In this document: piece by piece, positions 45,441 through 54,371 of the stretch
Numbering within the stretch: the stretch's first letter is position 1
Layout of the letters: every line of letters starts with the position of its first letter
Source: Lacipirellula limnantheis
Lineage (GTDB): Bacteria > Planctomycetota > Planctomycetia > Pirellulales > Lacipirellulaceae
NCBI RefSeq assembly: GCF_007746075.1
Contig: NZ_CP036339.1
Span: forward strand, 2,056,885-2,120,884
Length of the DNA stretch: 64,000 nt
Direction: 5' to 3'
Notes under the pieces: model-generated
What the model saw: the letters and a program-made list of their open reading frames with translations, nothing else
Told to the model about the DNA's origin: nothing
The model's database searches: none
Program-made: the position numbers and the translations under genes

Positions 45441-47156
45441 ATGGCCCAACGCCGCATCGGACAAATCCTGGTCGACCTCGGTTACGTCTCCGACGACCAG
45501 CTCGAATTGCTCCTCGAAGAGCAACATCAGCGCACTGGCCAACTTCTCGGCCAGGTCGCGCAGGACATGGGTCTGATCAATGACGATCAGCTGGCCCAGG
45601 CCCTTGCCGAACAACTTCACCTCCGCGTCGTCACGGTCACCGACCTCACGATCGACCCGAAGGTGATCGCCATGGTCACCGAGCCGATGGCGCAGATGTA
45701 CCGCATCATCCCCACCGAGTTCGACGGCAACACGCTCACCGTCGCTATGTGCGACCCGCAGAATCTCGGCGTGCAGGACGAGCTGCGCACGTTCCTCGGC
45801 TTCAACATTCGCGTCGTCGTCGCCACCGAGCCCGGCATCCTCAAGGCCCTCGAGCGCTACTACGGCGAGAGCACCGAAAGCGTCGAGTCGATCGTCACGG
45901 CGATGGAGGAAGACTCCGAACTCGCCGCCGCCGCCGCGAAGGTCGCCGGCAACTCGGTCGATCTCACCAGCGTCGAGGCCCTCGCCGACAGCGCCCCCGT
46001 CCGCAAGCTCCTCAACATGGTGCTGCTGCTGGCGATCAAGGACCACGCGAGCGACTTGCACTTCGAGCCGTTCGAGGACGAGTTCCGCATCCGCATCAAG
46101 GCCGACGGCGTCCTCTACGAAATGGTGCCGCCCCCCCGCCACTTGGCCTTTGCGATTACCACCCGCATCAAGGTCATGGCGAACCTCGACATCGCCGAAC
46201 GACGCATGCCGCAGGACGGCCGCATCGAGCTGACCGTCGGCGGTCACCCGGTCGATCTCCGAGTCAGCGTCCTGCCGACCATGTTCGGCGAGAGCGTCGT
46301 CATGCGGGTGCTCGACCGCTCGGTCGTGTCGCTCGACCTCCGCAACGTCGGCCTCGACGAAAAAACGATGGGGCAGTTCCGCGTCGCCATCAGCAAGCCG
46401 AACGGCATTGTCCTGGTCACCGGCCCGACCGGCTCCGGCAAAACGACCACCTTGTATTCTGCCCTGAATGAGCTCAACACAATCCACGACAAGCTCATCA
46501 CCACCGAGGATCCGGTCGAGTACGACATGGAGGGGATCATTCAGGTCCCCATCGACGCCTCGATCGGCAACACGTTCGCCGCTTGCCTGCGCGCCATTCT
46601 CCGGCAGGACCCCGACAAGATTCTTGTCGGCGAGATCCGCGACCTCGAAACGGCCGAAATCGCCGTCCAGGCGTCGCTCACCGGGCACATGGTTTTCAGC
46701 ACGCTCCACACCAACGACGCTCCCAGCACGATCACCCGCCTGAAAGATATGGGCGTGCCGGTGTTCATGATCAGCGCCACGGTCGAAGCGATTCTCGCCC
46801 AACGGCTCGTCCGTCGTATTTGCACGAAATGCCGCGAAGAGCACTCGCCGACCAAGGAAATGTTGGACGATTTGGAGCTTTCGCCCGCCGACCTCAAGGG
46901 AAAACGCTTTTTTCGTGGCTCTGGATGCGAAAATTGCAACAATACTGGGTACAAGGGACGCGTCGGTCTGTTCGAGCTGATGATCCTCAACAACGAGCTT
47001 CGCGAGATGATCATGCAGAACGCCTCGACCGACGATCTCCGCCAGGCGGCCCGCAAGAGCGGCATGGTCACGCTCCGCGACGCCGGCATGAAAGCTTGCT
47101 TCGAGGGAACGACCACCGCCGAGGAAGTCATCCGCGAAACGATTATGGAAGCGTAA
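45441..47156 (+). CDS. gspE: GspE/PilB-type secretion/pilus assembly ATPase, copy 2
   Basis: The 571-residue protein has the same architecture as copy 1: N-domain (AQRRIGQILVDLGYVSDDQLELLLEEQ), Walker A GPTGSGKTTT, Asp box TEDPVEYDMEGIIQVP, Walker B LVGEIRDLETAEIA, His box MVFSTLHTNDAPSTITR, zinc site (CTKCRE, CENCNNTGYKGRVGLFE). The N-domains of the two copies differ strongly while the ATPase cores are close, so they probably bind different inner-membrane platforms. This copy sits next to the gspF gene and the pseudopilins and is the likelier partner of that set. Confidence 0.94.
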   Translation: MAQRRIGQILVDLGYVSDDQLELLLEEQHQRTGQLLGQVAQDMGLINDDQLAQALAEQLHLRVVTVTDLTIDPKVIAMVTEPMAQMYRIIPTEFDGNTLTVAMCDPQNLGVQDELRTFLGFNIRVVVATEPGILKALERYYGESTESVESIVTAMEEDSELAAAAAKVAGNSVDLTSVEALADSAPVRKLLNMVLLLAIKDHASDLHFEPFEDEFRIRIKADGVLYEMVPPPRHLAFAITTRIKVMANLDIAERRMPQDGRIELTVGGHPVDLRVSVLPTMFGESVVMRVLDRSVVSLDLRNVGLDEKTMGQFRVAISKPNGIVLVTGPTGSGKTTTLYSALNELNTIHDKLITTEDPVEYDMEGIIQVPIDASIGNTFAACLRAILRQDPDKILVGEIRDLETAEIAVQASLTGHMVFSTLHTNDAPSTITRLKDMGVPVFMISATVEAILAQRLVRRICTKCREEHSPTKEMLDDLELSPADLKGKRFFRGSGCENCNNTGYKGRVGLFELMILNNELREMIMQNASTDDLRQAARKSGMVTLRDAGMKACFEGTTTAEEVIRETIMEA

Positions 47157-47165
47157 GAGACGTCC

Positions 47166-47245
47166 GTGGTCAGTTGTCAGTAGCCAGTTGCCGGTTAGAC
47201 CAAGCCAACTCCCGCCACTGACGACGGACCACTGACAACCGACAG
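47166..47245. repeat. inverted heptad repeat between gspE and gspF
   Basis: The left arm 47166-47195 is built from units like GTGGTCA/GTTGTCA/GTAGCCA; the right arm 47216-47245 from the inverted units CACTGAC/CACTGAC. The period is seven bases in both arms. Confidence 0.75.
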
Positions 47246-47322
47246 AGTTAAAGGAACGGGACTGAGGACCCATTTCGGACAGCGTCGCTTCAGCGACCAG
47301 TCCGACGCTAAGGACCGCCGCA

Positions 47323-48651
47323 ATGCCAACATTCCAATTCGAGGCGATGGACTCCACGGGCGCGGAGATCAAGGACGTCATCGACGCCGCCACCGAGGAA
47401 GATGCGCAAGCGACTATTCGGCAGATGGGGTACTTCGTTACGAAGATCTCCGTCAAGAAGGCCCGCAAGAAGGCCGAAGCGGGCGGTGCCAAAAAGAAGC
47501 GGGGCTTCGTTTTCGGCGGCGTCAAATCCAAGGACCTCACCGCGTTCACCCGGCAGCTTTCCATCCTGCAGGACGCCGGCCTGCCGATTCTGCGCTCGCT
47601 CCGCATTCTCGGCGAACAAGCGAAGCCCGGCCGGCTCAAATACTCCCTCGAAGACACGTGCGAAGCGATCGAAGGCGGCGACACCCTCTCCGAGGCGATG
47701 GCCAAATCGCCCAAGGCCTTCGATCGTCTCTACGTCAACATGATCAAGGCGGGCGAGGCGGGCGGCGCCCTTGAAGTCATTCTCCAACGTCTCGCCGACT
47801 TCAAGGAACGGGCCGAATCCCTCAAACGCAAGGTCAAGTCGGCGATGATCTACCCGGTCGTCGTCGTCACGGTCGCCGTCGGCATCTTGACCTTCATCAT
47901 GATCAAGATCGTCCCGAGCTTCCAAAGCATCTTCGAGGACTTCGACCTCGAACTGCCGGTCCTCACCGTCTATCTGATCAACGTCGCCAATTGGTGCCAA
48001 ACCTACTGGTATCTCATCCCCGGCATCCCGGTCGCCATTTGGCTGACCATCAAGCTCATTCGCAAATTCAAGCATGGGCGCATCGGCTGGGACCAGTTCG
48101 TCATCAAGGTGCCGATCTTCGGCAACCTCATCGAGAAGAACATCATGGCCCGCACGTCGCGGACCCTCGGCACCCTGATCGCCTCGGGCGTGCCGATTCT
48201 CGAGGCCCTCAACATCACGCGCGAGACGGCCGGCAACGCCATCTTCGAGAAGATGTTCGCCAAAATCAGCGAAAGGATCCGCGAGGGCGACGCCATCGCC
48301 GCCCCGATGAAGGAATACTCGCGCCTCAGTTTCCACCCCGTCGCGGCCTTCTTCTGGTTCTGCTTCATCGGCGGCCCCATCGGCCTGCTGATTTACATGA
48401 TGAAGTACCGCCAACGGGTGGTCGACGACATCGTGGTGAACATGGTCGACGTCGGCGAGGAAACGGGCGAGCTCGACACGATGCTCTACAAAGTGGCCGA
48501 CACCTACGACGAAGAAGTCGCTGTCCTCACCGACGGTCTGACGAAGCTGATGGAACCGCTGCTGATCATCTTCCTCGGCGGCGCCGTCGGCTTCATCGTC
48601 ATCGCCCTGTTCGTCCCCCTGGTCGACCTCATCAACAACCTGTCGGGCTAG
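47323..48651 (+). CDS. gspF: GspF/PilC inner-membrane platform protein
   Basis: The 442-residue polytopic membrane protein forms the platform on which the ATPase acts. The N-terminus is MPTFQFEAMDSTGAEIKDVI, typical of GspF. Two T2SSF domains follow (about 70-200 and 270-400), with the conserved AFTRQLSILQDAGLPILRSL and ARTSRTLGTLIASGVPILEAL motifs and helices at about 175-200, 225-250, 340-360 and 410-435. A basic spacer (KKARKKAEAGGAKKKRG) precedes the first domain. It is one gene downstream of the second gspE, as in standard systems. Confidence 0.94.
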   Translation: MPTFQFEAMDSTGAEIKDVIDAATEEDAQATIRQMGYFVTKISVKKARKKAEAGGAKKKRGFVFGGVKSKDLTAFTRQLSILQDAGLPILRSLRILGEQAKPGRLKYSLEDTCEAIEGGDTLSEAMAKSPKAFDRLYVNMIKAGEAGGALEVILQRLADFKERAESLKRKVKSAMIYPVVVVTVAVGILTFIMIKIVPSFQSIFEDFDLELPVLTVYLINVANWCQTYWYLIPGIPVAIWLTIKLIRKFKHGRIGWDQFVIKVPIFGNLIEKNIMARTSRTLGTLIASGVPILEALNITRETAGNAIFEKMFAKISERIREGDAIAAPMKEYSRLSFHPVAAFFWFCFIGGPIGLLIYMMKYRQRVVDDIVVNMVDVGEETGELDTMLYKVADTYDEEVAVLTDGLTKLMEPLLIIFLGGAVGFIVIALFVPLVDLINNLSG

Positions 48652-49234
48652 GCGGGAAATAATCGAATGACGAAACCCGAATGACGAATGGAGCGGAATC
48701 CACCCCTCATTCGTCATTCGTCATTTAGGCATTCGTCATTCCGCCCCCAGAGGGCGCCGTGGTTAGTTCCCAGTCCCCGTCAAAGTAGTTAAACTCCATC
48801 CGGCACACAGTTTGCGGTTGCTAGCGAAGTCTCGTGCGAACTTGCTATTTTCCGCGGACTTGCGTCGGGGGGCGCCTTATTCCGCTTTGCGAAATCAATC
48901 AACTCGTCTCGTTCTGATACCCTCCGCCCGCAGGGCGAGGGCCAGCTTGAGGGGTTAACAACGCCGTCGTTTCCAGCGCAGCGAGGAAACCCAACGGCGC
49001 GACCAATTTCGCAACTCGGAATGATGCCCTTTTCCCACACAGGCGCTTAACCGCCAACCAGCCGGCTGGCCACGCCAGCCGGGAGGCCCGCCCAGCGGCA
49101 TGGCCCTCCCGGCCCGCGTGGCGGGCCGGCGAACCCGAACCGACCCCAACCCCCGTAAAACCGAACCGGCCCATCGGCCCCGATCCGACGGCCCCGTTGC
49201 ACGCCGACACGAGCCAGACAAGGAGTTCCCGACC
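48652..49234. other. intergenic region with heptad repeat and GC-rich hairpin
   Basis: The repeat at 48663-48745 consists of ATGACGA/ATTCGTC units in opposite orientations. Next comes an AT-richer stretch without a clear promoter. A large GC-rich inverted segment lies at about 49066-49130 (GCCGGGAGG paired with CCTCCCGGC). The ribosome binding site AAGGAG of the next gene is at 49220-49225. Confidence 0.6.
48663..48745. repeat. inverted heptad repeat after gspF
   Basis: Units of the type AATGACG/AATGACG on the left and CATTCGT/CATTCGT/CATTCCG on the right, with period seven and inverted orientation. The arms are separated by only about 15 bases, so a long hairpin is possible just past the gspF stop. 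Confidence 0.75.
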
Positions 49235-50335
49235 ATGCAAGATTCGCAATCAGCCGTCAGCCGTAAGCCGTCAGCGGTCAGCCGCCCCGCTCATCGTCTC
49301 TCCCCTCCGACCTCCGACCTCCGACCTCTGGCCTCCCGCCGCTCGGCATTCACCCTCACCGAACTGCTGATCGTCATCGCGATCATCGGCATCCTGGCCA
49401 GCCTGATCGCCGCCGCCGCGGTGAACGCCATGCGCGCTGCTCGCCGCGGTCAGACCTTGCTGGAGATCAAGAACATCGCCGGGGCGATGGAGAATTTTAA
49501 GAACGACTATGGCGCCTATCCGCCGAATGGGATGAATCCCGACCCGAGCAAGGTTTCCACGGCCGGGTCCCCGGCGGCGCTGGTGAAAAGCGATTTTACC
49601 CGCGCGTTCAAAAAGGCGTTTCCCAAACATCAAGAGCCTCAGCAGTTGATCGATGCCTTGTCGGGAAACGGTCCGTCTGCCGTGAACCTACCGAACGGAA
49701 TGACGGCTGCCGAGGCGCTTTACTTCTGGCTCGGCGGCTTCAGCTCCGACGAGATTTATCCGATTTCCGGACCGAATGGCCCCTCGTTCCTGCAGGCCAA
49801 CGGGGAAGTTTTGGAGAATCGGGCGCGACGCTACGAGTTTGATCTCGGCCGACTCGGCCCGCGCAACGACAACGGCACGTACAAGCAAGGGACCGGCCCG
49901 ACCGACGGCAGGTTCTTGGTGTACCAATCGCCGATCCCGAGCGAGAACAACGCGAATCGGCAGATCAACTTGTGGCGCTATTCGCCCAAGGGGTCCGAGC
50001 AGCCGCTCGTTTACTTCGACACCTCGCGGCATAAGCCGTATCAGTACGATGCGGCTGCCTCGATGACGGCTCCCAATCTCTTTGCATTAAAGAAAGTTCG
50101 CGAGGGTTTGGCCGCGCCAAATACGCTGAAGGATATCGCCTTCGTCGATAACAAGTTCCAGATTCTTCATGCCGGTTTGGACGATGACTGGGGCGACTTT
50201 GGCCCTAGTGCGCTTGTCGCCGCAAATCCCAGCGCTCTAGTGGTGCTCTTCCCCACTGGCCCATTCATTGGACCAATCGCCGATACGCTGACCAACTTCA
50301 CCGACGGCACGCTCGCCGACGAGTCGGAGCAATAA
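49235..50335 (+). CDS. GspG-like pseudopilin
   Basis: The 366-residue protein has a prepilin signal SAFTLTELLIVIAIIGILASL; cleavage before Phe39 keeps Glu5 of the mature protein. The leader of 38 residues is unusually long, and most of it is encoded by heptad repeats (SAVSRKPSAVSRP and PPTSDLRPLAS). The following NIAGAMENFKNDYGAYPPNGMNPD block resembles the GspG major pseudopilin, but the protein is more than twice the usual length, the extra being a beta-rich C-terminal domain. The start is well supported by AAGGAG nine bases upstream. It precedes three more pseudopilins within 4 kb. Confidence 0.85.
   Translation: MQDSQSAVSRKPSAVSRPAHRLSPPTSDLRPLASRRSAFTLTELLIVIAIIGILASLIAAAAVNAMRAARRGQTLLEIKNIAGAMENFKNDYGAYPPNGMNPDPSKVSTAGSPAALVKSDFTRAFKKAFPKHQEPQQLIDALSGNGPSAVNLPNGMTAAEALYFWLGGFSSDEIYPISGPNGPSFLQANGEVLENRARRYEFDLGRLGPRNDNGTYKQGTGPTDGRFLVYQSPIPSENNANRQINLWRYSPKGSEQPLVYFDTSRHKPYQYDAAASMTAPNLFALKKVREGLAAPNTLKDIAFVDNKFQILHAGLDDDWGDFGPSALVAANPSALVVLFPTGPFIGPIADTLTNFTDGTLADESEQ
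49251..49336 (+). repeat. heptad repeats encoding the leader of the first pseudopilin
   Basis: Two blocks of seven-base units lie inside the coding sequence: CAGCCGT/CAGCCGT/AAGCCGT/CAGCGGT (about 49251-49285) and CTCCGAC repeated three times then CTCTGGC (about 49305-49336). Because 21 bases make seven codons, each block gives a seven-residue protein period. Confidence 0.75.
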
Positions 50336-50338
50336 GCC

Positions 50339-51454
50339 ATGCAGAACCAATGCGGAACGTCGAATGGTCGTGGGGGCGCGAACCCTCAATCGCGCCGTCG
50401 CGCGCCGTCATTCCCCCTTCCCCTTTCTCCCTTCGCCCTTCAGCCTTCCCGCCGCCGCCGCGCCGTCACTCTCATCGAGCTGCTGATCACCATGACCATC
50501 ATGGCGATCATCAGCGCGGCGATCCTCGGCACGGCTGCGGCGGCGATCGAAAGCTCCCGCGAGAAGAAGACGCAAAGCCTCATCACCAAGATCCACACCC
50601 TGCTGATGGAACGCTACGCGTCGTACGAAACGCGTCGAGTTGAACTTGATCAGAGATGGATCACGAACTTAGACGGACTTAACCCGACGTTGCGCGGACA
50701 GGCCCTCGCCGACCTTCGTCTGCTCGGGTTGCGAGAGCTGATGAAGTACGAGATGCCCGATCGCTGGAGCGATGCGATTGGCGCCAAGCTTGGCCAGTCG
50801 CCCGTTCGCCCGGTCTTTTTGAGTCAGTTGCCCCCGCTCGCCCAAACGTACATTCGCCGCTCGCAGAACGCGACCGACGAGAACGAGGGCGCCGAATGTC
50901 TCTATTTGACGATCATGATGACCACGGCCGACGGCGAGGCCCGGTCGCTCTTTAACAAGCAAGACATCGGCGATACCGACAACGACGGCGCCCCAGAGTT
51001 CCTCGACGGTTGGGGAAAACCAATCACCTATCTTCGCTGGGCTCCCGGCTACTTCCCGCGGTCGTCTCTCGTGTCTGGCGATGGAGCAAATGATCACGAT
51101 CCGTTCGATCCTTATCAACGCGACCAGCCGGGTGCAATTCCCGCGAGTTACTCTGGCTCGTTGAGCGGGTTGCAGAACTACGTCATCGGCCTGCGCGACC
51201 AATATCCAGCGTTCCGCCTGATGCCGCTGGTTATCTCGGCCGGCCCCGACGGCGAGTACGACATCCTTACCTCGCGCGACAAAGTTGTGAACGTGGTCGG
51301 CGCAAATGAGATCAGCTTCAACCCCTACTTTATCGATTCGTCGTTAACGCCGATCGTCAGCGGAATGCCAACCTACGGATTAGGAATGCCCGACATCAGC
51401 GATAACACTGACACGACCAAAGACAACATCACCAACCACGACGTCCAGTATTAA
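50339..51454 (+). CDS. type II secretion/pilus pseudopilin, second
   Basis: The 371-residue protein starts three bases after the first pseudopilin stop. The prepilin signal is RRRAVTLIELLITMTIMAI, with cleavage expected before Val43, again after a long leader. Part of the leader (SFPLPLSPFALQPS) is encoded by heptad repeats. The rest is helical then beta-rich, with ESSREKKTQSLITKIHTLLMERY after the membrane helix and an acidic aspartate stretch (DIGDTDNDGAPEFLDGWGKPITYLRW) that may bind calcium, as in major pseudopilins. Function within the pseudopilus is not clear. Confidence 0.83.
   Translation: MQNQCGTSNGRGGANPQSRRRAPSFPLPLSPFALQPSRRRRAVTLIELLITMTIMAIISAAILGTAAAAIESSREKKTQSLITKIHTLLMERYASYETRRVELDQRWITNLDGLNPTLRGQALADLRLLGLRELMKYEMPDRWSDAIGAKLGQSPVRPVFLSQLPPLAQTYIRRSQNATDENEGAECLYLTIMMTTADGEARSLFNKQDIGDTDNDGAPEFLDGWGKPITYLRWAPGYFPRSSLVSGDGANDHDPFDPYQRDQPGAIPASYSGSLSGLQNYVIGLRDQYPAFRLMPLVISAGPDGEYDILTSRDKVVNVVGANEISFNPYFIDSSLTPIVSGMPTYGLGMPDISDNTDTTKDNITNHDVQY
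50409..50450 (+). repeat. heptad repeats encoding the leader of the second pseudopilin
   Basis: Six consecutive seven-base units of the form CATTCCC/CCTTCCC/CTTTCTC/CCTTCGC/CCTTCAG/CCTTCCC lie within codons 24-38. Confidence 0.7.
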
Positions 51455-51495
51455 TTCGCCAGCCGCCCTACCGGGCGTGACCGAGAGACGCGGAC

Positions 51496-52827
51496 ATGAA
51501 CCAAGAATGTCGAATGCTGAATAGGGAATGGGGAATGATTTCTCATGCGACGCGCTCCGCGCCTTCATTCCCCATTCCCCATTCCCCACTCCCCATTCGT
51601 CATTCCCGCCCCGCCCTCACCCTCATCGAACTCCTGATCACCATCGTCATCATGGTGACCGTCCTCGCCGGGGCCCTGCCGCTCCTCTCCCCCAACAACA
51701 ACAGCCGCAAGCTCCGCGAAGCCTCCCGCCAGCTCAGCTCGCTCCTTTCGCAGGCCCAGGCCCAAGCCGCCCGCGACGGCCGCCCCGTCGGCGTGGCCTT
51801 CCGCGAAACGGGAACCCAGGCGCCCCACAGCGGCATGGCCCTCGAAGCGTATATGATCGCCGAGCCCCCGCCATTTACGGGCTTCAGCGAGCATTCCCGC
51901 GTCGCGGCAACTCTGCACCAGGACAAAATCACCTACGGCGGAAACGTCAACGGCAATGGCGGTACCATGTTCGCGCCGCGATACACCGGATACCCCATCT
52001 GGCAACTGATTTTCTCGCTCTACGGCGTCGAAGATCAGATTCCGCCGCGGATGCTCCGCAACGGCGACGTCCTGAACATCGGCGGCAATGTCTTTCTGAT
52101 TGTCGACGACGGCGGATCGACCGAAGGCGCCCACCAAATCGATCAGTTTACCGGCTACGTCATGCCCACCAGCCGCATGATCGCCATCTGGCTGAACAGC
52201 AACGGCCAGCAAATCCCGCCCGGCGCCAAGGGTTACTCTTTCGCCCGCCAGCCGGTCAACACGTCCGACCAACCGCTCCAATTCCCGCGCGGCATCGGCG
52301 TCGATCTCGCTGCGTCCGGCGCCGACGGACTCAACGTCCCCGAACAATTCGACGAAGTGTTGCCCATTACCTCTTCGAAGACCACCCCGCTGACGGTCGG
52401 CGTGATGTTCAGCCCGAACGGCTCGCTCGACAGGCTGTACGTCGACGGCGTTCGCAAGGAGGGCGTCGAGCAGGTTTATTTTCTGATGGGGCTCTTTGAG
52501 AACGGCAATTCCGAGGCGCAGGATCCCGCCGACTACGATTTCACCGCCGGCGCCAGCATCACGGACGACGAGCTCGCTCAACGCCGGGCGCGAATCAACT
52601 GGCTCAACCCTGACAGCCGCTGGGTCACGGTCAATCGCGCCGGGAGAATCATCACGACGGATAACTACGTGAGTTTCAATCCACGGCTGTCGCCCTATGC
52701 AGACTCCGTCACCGGCACGCCGCGTGAGCAGAATCTGGCTCGGTTGCGGTTACAGCTTAACGGCAATGGTTCCAATCCAGGCGCCCGCCAGTTTGCCAAG
52801 AACATGATCAACTCCACCGGCCGCTAA
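51496..52827 (+). CDS. type II secretion/pilus pseudopilin, third
   Basis: The 443-residue protein has the prepilin signal SRPALTLIELLITIVIMVTVL, with cleavage before Leu41. It is preceded by a leader in which residues 3-16 and 23-38 are encoded by two inverted heptad repeat arms. The post-helix segment (REASRQLSSLLSQAQAQAARDGRPVGVAFRETG) matches GspH/FimT-type minor pseudopilins. The C-terminal 300 residues are beta-rich and not recognised. It lies 41 bases after the second pseudopilin. Confidence 0.83.
   Translation: MNQECRMLNREWGMISHATRSAPSFPIPHSPLPIRHSRPALTLIELLITIVIMVTVLAGALPLLSPNNNSRKLREASRQLSSLLSQAQAQAARDGRPVGVAFRETGTQAPHSGMALEAYMIAEPPPFTGFSEHSRVAATLHQDKITYGGNVNGNGGTMFAPRYTGYPIWQLIFSLYGVEDQIPPRMLRNGDVLNIGGNVFLIVDDGGSTEGAHQIDQFTGYVMPTSRMIAIWLNSNGQQIPPGAKGYSFARQPVNTSDQPLQFPRGIGVDLAASGADGLNVPEQFDEVLPITSSKTTPLTVGVMFSPNGSLDRLYVDGVRKEGVEQVYFLMGLFENGNSEAQDPADYDFTAGASITDDELAQRRARINWLNPDSRWVTVNRAGRIITTDNYVSFNPRLSPYADSVTGTPREQNLARLRLQLNGNGSNPGARQFAKNMINSTGR
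51503..51607 (+). repeat. inverted heptad repeat encoding the leader of the third pseudopilin
   Basis: The left arm (51503-51540) has units GAATGTC/GAATGCT/GAATAGG/GAATGGG/GAATGAT. The right arm (51565-51607) has CATTCCC three times, CACTCCC, CATTCGT, CATTCCC. The two arms are inverted copies and can fold the first 110 bases of the gene into a long hairpin while remaining open as a reading frame. Confidence 0.8.
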
Positions 52828-52839
52828 CCGCCATCCCTC

Positions 52840-54219
52840 ATGACGAACCCCTCCCGCCACCGCCCAGCCGCAACCGCCGCCCGCCGCGCCCCGCGTGCCG
52901 CGACCGCCGCGCTGGCATGTTCAGCCGCCACCCGCCAGCTGACAGCCGCCGGCCGCCGCCGCTCCCGCCGCGGAATTTCGCTCCTCGAAGTCCTCATTTC
53001 GATGTTCGTCCTCCTCTTCGGCCTCATGGGCGTCGCCGCCATCTTCCCGGTCGGCAACCACTACGCCGGCCGCGGCGAGCAATTCGACCGCGGCTCCGCC
53101 CTCGCCGAAGCTGCCTTCGCCGAACTGAAGGCCCGCGGCATGCTCCAGCCCGAGCAGTGGTATTACGCCAATCCTCCCGCCGCCGACGCCCAGTACACCC
53201 CCCCCGCGGGCACGCCTTCGCCCGTTCTTCTGCCGCCTTCCGCCGGCGCCGCGGCGCAAACGTTCAACGTCCCCTTCGGGTCCGACAACCAGCCCGGCTA
53301 CGCCTTCGTCATCGATCCGATTGGAACCGCGCAGGGCCTCGAGGCGGCGACGCCTATCACCGCCGGCCTCGACTACTTCCCTTACATCAACCTGACCAAC
53401 GCCAGCACGACCGACGGCACGATCAACGCCGACCTCCCGCCCGGGTGGAAATCCGTCGCCATTGAAACCGAACGCTGGCCCGTCCGCCGCGTCACGCGGC
53501 CCGTTCCCAACCCCGCCAATCCCTCGGGTCCCCCCTTGGCGATGACCTCGGCCGTCGCCCAAACCATCTTCCAGCTTCACGACGACGTCACCAACGAGCT
53601 CCCCAAGGAGAACGATCGCCCCGGCATCCAGCGTTGGAACACCGACTCGGCCGGCGCCCTCAAAGAGGAGCCCTGGCGTCACAAACTGCTCTCCCGCTCG
53701 TTCACCGGCGGCTACTCCTGGCTCGCCACGGTCGTTCCTGCATCGATCGAAAGCCTCGTCGCCCTGCAGCCGGTCAACTCCCGTTTCGGCAGCGACCTAT
53801 ACGAGGTCTCCGTCGCCGTCCTCCATAAGCGAGAGGCGCTCCCCCCGTCGACCCCCGTCGAGCGCACGATCGCCGCGCAAATGCTGCAAGGCAACGAGTT
53901 GGTGATCTACGACCCCAATGCCGAAAACGTCGACGCCGCCGTGCAAGACGTTCGCGTCGGCCAGTGGATTCTCGTCGCCGGCGTCCATCCGACGACCGGC
54001 CAGTTCCTCATGAAGTGGTACCGCATTCTCTCGCTCGACGATGAGACGGACGAAACGACCGGCCCGAACCCGCTGCGCCGCGCCATGCTCGACGGACCTG
54101 CTTGGCCGATGACCACCACCAGCGGCGTGGTTACCCCTGCGAACAACCTCCGCGCCATCATCCTCCCCGGCGTCATCAGCGTCGCCACGCAAATGCTGCC
54201 GATGGAGGCCGCTCCGTAG
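52840..54219 (+). CDS. PilV/GspI-like minor pseudopilin
   Basis: The 459-residue protein has a basic alanine-rich leader of 45 residues, then RGISLLEVLISMFVLLFGLMGVAAIFP. The sequence G-I-S-L-L-E-V-L-I with FVLLFGLMG is the signature of PilV/GspI-like minor pilins. The following SALAEAAFAELKARGML block fits. The remaining 350 residues form a large beta-rich domain containing DLYEVSVAVLHKRE and ILVAGVHPTTGQFLMKWYRI; they have no match I can name. It starts 12 bases after the previous gene. This is the fourth pseudopilin in order. Confidence 0.82.
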   Translation: MTNPSRHRPAATAARRAPRAATAALACSAATRQLTAAGRRRSRRGISLLEVLISMFVLLFGLMGVAAIFPVGNHYAGRGEQFDRGSALAEAAFAELKARGMLQPEQWYYANPPAADAQYTPPAGTPSPVLLPPSAGAAAQTFNVPFGSDNQPGYAFVIDPIGTAQGLEAATPITAGLDYFPYINLTNASTTDGTINADLPPGWKSVAIETERWPVRRVTRPVPNPANPSGPPLAMTSAVAQTIFQLHDDVTNELPKENDRPGIQRWNTDSAGALKEEPWRHKLLSRSFTGGYSWLATVVPASIESLVALQPVNSRFGSDLYEVSVAVLHKREALPPSTPVERTIAAQMLQGNELVIYDPNAENVDAAVQDVRVGQWILVAGVHPTTGQFLMKWYRILSLDDETDETTGPNPLRRAMLDGPAWPMTTTSGVVTPANNLRAIILPGVISVATQMLPMEAAP

Positions 54220-54371
54220 AACGAGATGCTAGACGCTGGCTCCGCGCTTCGAAACGTGCGCGAAGCGATCCAGCATCAAGCAACCAGCAACCGTATTCCA
54301 CAACCGACCGCCGACCTCCTCGCCGCACACGCATACTTGGGGCAAAACAAGTATCACAGGATAGTCCCATC

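Noticed and set aside
45387-47714. Minus-strand open frame of 775 codons
   Set aside because: It lies opposite the second gspE and the start of gspF, which have full domain motifs. The antisense translation is rich in Asp/Val/Arg with no domains, as expected for the complement of GC-rich coding DNA.
48663-51607. Heptad repeats considered as a CRISPR array
   Set aside because: Units are seven bases without unique spacers, there are no cas genes, and several lie in coding frames.
54102-54371. Upstream start for the giant GspK-like protein
   Set aside because: It would lie inside the PilV-like gene in another frame and would move the membrane helix away from the N-terminus.
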